20,098 nucleotides of DNA from SIAJ01 sp036266155 (GTDB lineage: Bacteria > Planctomycetota > Planctomycetia > Gemmatales > Gemmataceae): positions 1 to 20,098 of the forward strand of contig DATANR010000460.1 in the NCBI GenBank assembly GCA_036266155.1, in the 5' to 3' direction. Under the pieces are notes generated by a model. It was not told where the DNA came from and made no database searches. It saw only the letters and a program-made list of their open reading frames with translations. The position numbers were made by a program, and so were the translations under genes. Shown piece after piece: positions 16,708-20,098 of the stretch (position 1 is its first letter; each line of letters starts with the position of its first letter).

Positions 16708-18977
16708 ACGATGGGCTGATCCCGTTCGTCGTCTCGCCGGGCAAGATCATCGCGGACACACCGCTGTCGCTCCGCCTCAACGAAGAGCACTTGGCCCGTC
16801 ACCTTTTCGTTGCCGGGGGCACCGGTGGCGGAAAATCGGTCTTCACGCGCATTCTCTGCCGCCACCTCGCCGCGCAAGGACGAGGATTCACCGTCATCGA
16901 CCCGCACGGCACGACCGTCCGCGGCATCGCCCAGGACCTCGCGGTGCGCGGGACTGATCCCTCACTCGTCCACTGGCTACACCCAACGGCCAGGAGTTGC
17001 TTCTCGCTCGATATCTTCGCTGCAGCACCCAAGGGAGTCACGCAGTTCGAGTACGAGTGCTGGCTGACGGCCACCATCGACCGAGCGTTCTCCGCATTCG
17101 AGCGCAATGTCGCGCTCACCGATCAGGAGATGATGAAGCGCCTTAAGCGGTGGTTCCGGAACATCGGATACGTCTGTGGCTTCGACGTGGACGGGCGGCA
17201 TGCGGGGATGGACAAGGCGCTCGCCATGATTGATCCGGACAACCCCGTGTTTGAAGAAGTCTTAGGCCGGGTCGGCCCGCGGATCTTCAGCGACCTCGGC
17301 CGCGAGATCATGCGTGACTTCGGCAACCTGCGCGCCACCAAGAACGCTCGGCAACGGGAGCAGTGGGTTGAATCCCTCATCAATTTGCTCGTGACCGTGC
17401 TGAAACCCCTCATGCGCGCCGTGTTCGGCCAGAACGCCCCGTCCATCAGCCAGCGGGAGGTCATCCTCAACCGCCACATGCAACTCGTGAACATGAAGGC
17501 CCCGAACTTCTCCCGCGAGCAGGGGAATGTTCTCGGCGGGACGCTCATCAACTTCCTCATCCACACCGCGGAGACGATTGCCGACGAGCGTGCCGAAGAG
17601 GACCGTGTCCCCCACTATCTCATCATCGAAGAGGCGGAAAACTACATAGGACAGGATTTGTCTGACGGATTAGGAGAATTGAGAAAATGCAAGCTCTCCA
17701 TCGTGCTTGTCTTTCAGAATCTCGGATGCTTGCGGCGCGGCAACATCGACTTGGTGTCGAAGGTCGTGTCCCAGTGCGGGCTCCAGATCACGTTCCAGCA
17801 AGGCGATCCAGAAGACATCGAATTCTTCGGTAAGTCCTACGGGTATGGCACGCTCGACTTCACGCCGTTCAAGGACAAGAGGATCGTCCCGGCCGGGTAC
17901 GACTACGTGCTCCTGCCGAGCATTTCGAAAGGTTCCACGCAATCCGTCACGGACGCCAGCACGGAGACGCACACAAAGGCCCGATCGCGCGCGGCTGGCA
18001 TGACAGAATCGCAGACGATCAACTCCGCCGTCTCTGCAGCACTCTCCTTTTCGCACACCGAGGCTAAGGCGCTCGGTAGGTCATTCACCAAATCCAATGC
18101 GGAAGGCATTGGCTTCAACCGTTCGGAAGGCGGGAGTGAAAGCCAGACCAACACCAACACCAACGCCACGGGCCAGACGCACTCGGACACGACAAACGCC
18201 GCACGCGGCCTGACAGGAAGCGCCGGGGAGGCCGTGAAAAACTTTGACTATGCGAATCGGACACGGACGGCGAACGCTGGATGGTCGGATACGCACGGCA
18301 AGGGGAGTTCGGACGGCACGATGCAAACAGCGACGCAAGGCCAGAGCAAGGGCAAGACCGTCCAGCACAACGAGGGCAGGACCGTCACCCTGACCGATAC
18401 GGAGGGTCGTGGCGTGTCGCGCGTGACCACCAAGTCCGACGCTGTCGGATTGATGTTTGGTGCGTCGAAGGGAATCGGCACGGGCAAGGCGCGGATGCAA
18501 TCCGAGGCCGAGGCCGAGTCGAAGGCGACTGCCAAAAGCCACTCCATTGGCACAACGGACTCGGTCAACACCGGGCTCTCCGTCGCCCCGCTCGCGAAGC
18601 ATGAGGTGGAAATTTACGACACCGCGAACCTCAAGCGCTCCGTCCCGGACCAACTCGCGGAGTTCATGAAGATCGTCGCATCGCTGCCGGATCGGGTCGT
18701 CTTCGTGAAATGCAAGGGAATGGACCGCCCGTTCCTCCTGCGCGTTCACGACCTGACAGACCCCTACGACGACGCCGTCGCCGCGGGGAAGATGGAGTTC
18801 GTTCCGCTTACGCGCGCGTGGCGGGACCGCGAACTGGACCTGTACATCGCCCGCGTCGTCGCCGCGCACCCTTACAACTTCGTCCCGTCGCAGGTGCCGT
18901 TCGACGTTCCCGCGGCTCTACCAAACTCCGTGCCGCTCCTGACCGAGCGCGAGCGAGACGAGGAGATGATCGCGTAA
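16704..18977 (+). CDS. TraD/VirD4-like type IV coupling ATPase with Ser/Thr/Gly-rich repeat insertion
   Basis: A 757-residue DNA-pump type ATPase of the FtsK/HerA/TraD superfamily. Walker A is GGTGGGKS at 38-45 and Walker B LIIEE at 306-310, with a following QNLG glutamine at 338 (sensor motif) and CGLQITFQQGDPEDIEFF, as in coupling proteins. Residues 80-300 form the large helical insertion of the ATPase core. No transmembrane helix is present, unlike most coupling proteins; the overlapping upstream gene supplies membrane spans. From about residue 405 to 635 lies a low-complexity region rich in Ser, Thr, Gly, Asn, Gln and Ala with many short SxxxT and TxS units (SQTNTNTNATGQTHSDTT is typical) and almost no hydrophobics. 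Then a normal domain (EVEIYDTANLKRSVPDQL, VVFVKCKGMDRPFLLRV) resumes to the end. The role is probably recruitment and ATP-driven transfer of DNA. Confidence 0.88.
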   Translation: MNDGLIPFVVSPGKIIADTPLSLRLNEEHLARHLFVAGGTGGGKSVFTRILCRHLAAQGRGFTVIDPHGTTVRGIAQDLAVRGTDPSLVHWLHPTARSCFSLDIFAAAPKGVTQFEYECWLTATIDRAFSAFERNVALTDQEMMKRLKRWFRNIGYVCGFDVDGRHAGMDKALAMIDPDNPVFEEVLGRVGPRIFSDLGREIMRDFGNLRATKNARQREQWVESLINLLVTVLKPLMRAVFGQNAPSISQREVILNRHMQLVNMKAPNFSREQGNVLGGTLINFLIHTAETIADERAEEDRVPHYLIIEEAENYIGQDLSDGLGELRKCKLSIVLVFQNLGCLRRGNIDLVSKVVSQCGLQITFQQGDPEDIEFFGKSYGYGTLDFTPFKDKRIVPAGYDYVLLPSISKGSTQSVTDASTETHTKARSRAAGMTESQTINSAVSAALSFSHTEAKALGRSFTKSNAEGIGFNRSEGGSESQTNTNTNATGQTHSDTTNAARGLTGSAGEAVKNFDYANRTRTANAGWSDTHGKGSSDGTMQTATQGQSKGKTVQHNEGRTVTLTDTEGRGVSRVTTKSDAVGLMFGASKGIGTGKARMQSEAEAESKATAKSHSIGTTDSVNTGLSVAPLAKHEVEIYDTANLKRSVPDQLAEFMKIVASLPDRVVFVKCKGMDRPFLLRVHDLTDPYDDAVAAGKMEFVPLTRAWRDRELDLYIARVVAAHPYNFVPSQVPFDVPAALPNSVPLLTERERDEEMIA

Positions 18978-18993
18978 TCCGAGGAAAATTGTC

Positions 18994-19023
18994 TTGACAG
19001 AACCCCGCATAGGCGCGTAACAA
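18994..19023 (+). promoter_or_regulatory. sigma70-like promoter of the leader and replication-relaxation gene
   Basis: A perfect TTGACA at 18994-18999 is followed after 18 nt by TAACAA at 19018-19023, a 3-of-6 match to the -10 consensus, with AT-rich TATATCA just after. It starts 16 nt after the ATPase stop and would initiate transcription at about 19030, right at the first hairpin of the leader. Confidence 0.55.
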
Positions 19024-19029
19024 TGGTAT

Positions 19030-19187
19030 ATCACTCGCCTCACGGCGAGTGCCTCCGGACGGACGGGTACGGACCAGCGCTTCGAGCGCTCGCAGACCCC
19101 AACGACGGTTGTACCACAATCGCGGCCTCGCGATTCTCAAGACCCAAGTCCTCGCCAACTTTACGCGAGTGCTTGGGCTTCTTGTTT
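19030..19187 (+). promoter_or_regulatory. structured 5' leader with intrinsic terminator, candidate attenuator or ncRNA
   Basis: Between the promoter and the next start codon are four hairpins in a row: 19032-19051 (8-bp stem, loop TCAC), 19076-19090 (6 bp), 19118-19135 (7 bp, loop GCCT) and 19143-19177. The last is a two-part stem (CCCAAG/CTTGGG and CTCGC/GCGAG) followed by CTTCTTGTTT, which makes a plausible intrinsic terminator. The gene starts 17 nt later. The first hairpin's arms are also complementary to the terminator's inner arms: 19044-19049 GGCGAG can pair with 19151-19156 CTCGCC, and 19032-19038 CACTCGC with 19165-19171 GCGAGTG. That would allow two exclusive folds. I match it to no known RNA family. 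Confidence 0.5.
19143..19187 (+). terminator. leader terminator hairpin
   Basis: The outer stem 19143-19148/19172-19177 and inner stem 19151-19155/19165-19169 are separated by a 2x2 internal loop. The apical loop is 9 nt. The downstream tract CTTCTTGTTT has seven Ts in ten. It lies upstream of the coding start at 19204, as expected of an attenuator rather than an end-of-operon terminator. Confidence 0.55.
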
Positions 19188-19203
19188 ATCCGGTGAGGTC
19201 GTC

Positions 19204-20098
19204 ATGCAGATCACTCCGCGCGTCATCTCGATCCTCGAATTCGTCGCTGTCTGCTACACCGCAACGCGCGAAATGATCCAGCGCGCTTGTCTGAGCGAGA
19301 CCGATCCGAAGGGCCGGATCGCGCGCAAGCTCCTCAACGCGATGCACGCCGAAAGTCTTCTCAACAAGACGCAGCAACTCGTGTGCAACCCGAACTGGGG
19401 CGCACCCGCTCCCGTCTACTACCCGTCGCGCAAGGGATGCGAACTCCTCGCAGTCGAAACGGGCGACGACAAATGGATGAACACCTGTTGTCTGTGCCCG
19501 AACTGGCAGCATCTCCACCATTGGGTGAATGTTGCCAAGTTCCACTTTGCGCTGCTTGAGGCCGTTAAACTCGTTCCATCCGTGAAGATCGACGGCTGGC
19601 TCAGCGAGTGGGACATCGCCAACCCCGCCGAGAAGGAACCACACCTGCGCTACCGGCTCTTCACCGAGATCCGGAAGGAACCGCGTCTCGTATGCGCCCC
19701 GGACGCCGCGTTCCTTCTTCGAGTAGGGAGTCTCGCGAAGGTTTTCTACGTCGAAATCGACCGTGCCACGACATCGATCAACGCCATCGCCGCGAGCAAA
19801 ACCGGCGGATTCGCCGAGATGGCGAGACAGCTTTTGCATAAGCGCCACTACCCAAAGACGACCTTCGACACTTTCAGCGTCTTGCAAATCACGACGAGCC
19901 CGAACCGGCGAGACGCCCTTGTCCGAGCGATCAAGACAAAGCCGGGCGCGGAAATATGGAGATTCATCGCCTGGCCGGAGATCACACGGGAGTCGTTAAT
20001 CCACGGAGACATCGTGTACGACTGCCAGAACGAAAAGCCGCGGGCGCTGGTCAAGAAGGCGTCCGCAGGGGAGTCCGGAACGGGTCCGGCAGGACCCA
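19204..20098 (+). CDS. replication-relaxation family protein (partial, runs off the window)
   Basis: The frame is open from ATG 19204 to the window end (298 codons, no stop). The start has GGTGAGG 5 nt upstream. The N-terminal part (MQITPRVISILEFVAVCYTATREMI, then ARKLLNAMHAESLLNK and PVYYPSRKGCELL) reads as a winged helix. The central part has WVNVAKFHFALLEAV and KIDGWLSEWDI, then CAPDAAFLL, FYVEIDRATTSI and FDTFSVLQITTSPNRRDALV, the order of conserved blocks in the replication-relaxation (Replic_Relax) family of plasmids and conjugative elements. The PDA and E-x-D residues recall a restriction-endonuclease-like core. The family is thought to act at plasmid origins or in mobilization; its biochemistry is poorly known. 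The linker at the end (about 288 onward) is Gly/Ser/Pro-rich. The gene follows the coupling ATPase but has its own promoter and leader. Confidence 0.75.
   Translation, partial: MQITPRVISILEFVAVCYTATREMIQRACLSETDPKGRIARKLLNAMHAESLLNKTQQLVCNPNWGAPAPVYYPSRKGCELLAVETGDDKWMNTCCLCPNWQHLHHWVNVAKFHFALLEAVKLVPSVKIDGWLSEWDIANPAEKEPHLRYRLFTEIRKEPRLVCAPDAAFLLRVGSLAKVFYVEIDRATTSINAIAASKTGGFAEMARQLLHKRHYPKTTFDTFSVLQITTSPNRRDALVRAIKTKPGAEIWRFIAWPEITRESLIHGDIVYDCQNEKPRALVKKASAGESGTGPAGP

Noticed and set aside
18081..18869. 262-codon minus-strand open frame opposite the coupling ATPase
   Set aside because: It is a mirror of the low-complexity repeat region. The sequence is Arg/Gly/Val-rich without any domain, and the plus-strand ATPase is clearly the real gene.
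19030..19187. tRNA or CRISPR repeat as explanation of the hairpin series
   Set aside because: The stems do not fit a cloverleaf (no acceptor/T-arm spacing or CCA end), and the hairpins differ in sequence with no regular repeat-spacer pattern. No CRISPR array is visible anywhere in the window.

Overview
The window looks like accessory DNA of a high-GC bacterium, most likely a planctomycete. The reasons are an ECF sigma factor coupled to a Hanks-type kinase with a long periplasmic/TPR-like tail, transposase relics of a kind I associate with Planctomycetes, and large hypothetical genes with long untranslated gaps. This taxonomic call is inference; the sequence holds no rRNA or other marker gene.

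Layout. (1) 1-760: a 5'-truncated IS4-type transposase, preceded by a strong hairpin and followed by a hairpin terminator. (2) 786-8193: a plasmid/ICE-type maintenance block. It holds a small protein whose C-terminus copies the SSB tail (minus strand), a giant DarB-like DNA methylase/SNF2 helicase (plus), a 56-residue one-span membrane protein (minus) and a ParB-like protein with an unrecognisable N-terminus (minus). (3) 8200-8960: decayed DNA with the frameshifted end of a tyrosine recombinase. (4) 8961-14047: ECF sigma factor, transmembrane Ser/Thr kinase and an unknown 307-residue protein, all plus. (5) 14048-14766: decayed DNA with a probable transposase tail. (6) 14767-20098: a mobilization-like block on the plus strand. 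It holds a 3-TM protein of unknown function, a 4-TM coiled-coil protein overlapping a TraD/VirD4-like coupling ATPase by 4 nt, then a sigma70-like promoter, a structured leader ending in a terminator, and a replication-relaxation family protein that runs off the end.

How the parts may work together. Blocks 2 and 6 look like parts of one conjugative or mobilizable element. The methylase/helicase would protect or process incoming DNA, the ParB-like protein would serve partition or regulation, the coupling ATPase with its membrane partner would pump DNA, and the replication-relaxation protein would act at the origin. No relaxase, VirB4 or intact integrase is in view, so the element is either decayed or continues outside. 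Block 4 is a self-contained signalling cassette lying between two transposon or recombinase relics.

The most interesting points are the leader at 19030-19187 with mutually exclusive hairpins, the roughly 230-residue Ser/Thr/Gly/Asn-rich repeat insertion in the coupling ATPase, the SSB-tail mimic, and the out-of-frame start of the giant methylase/helicase gene.
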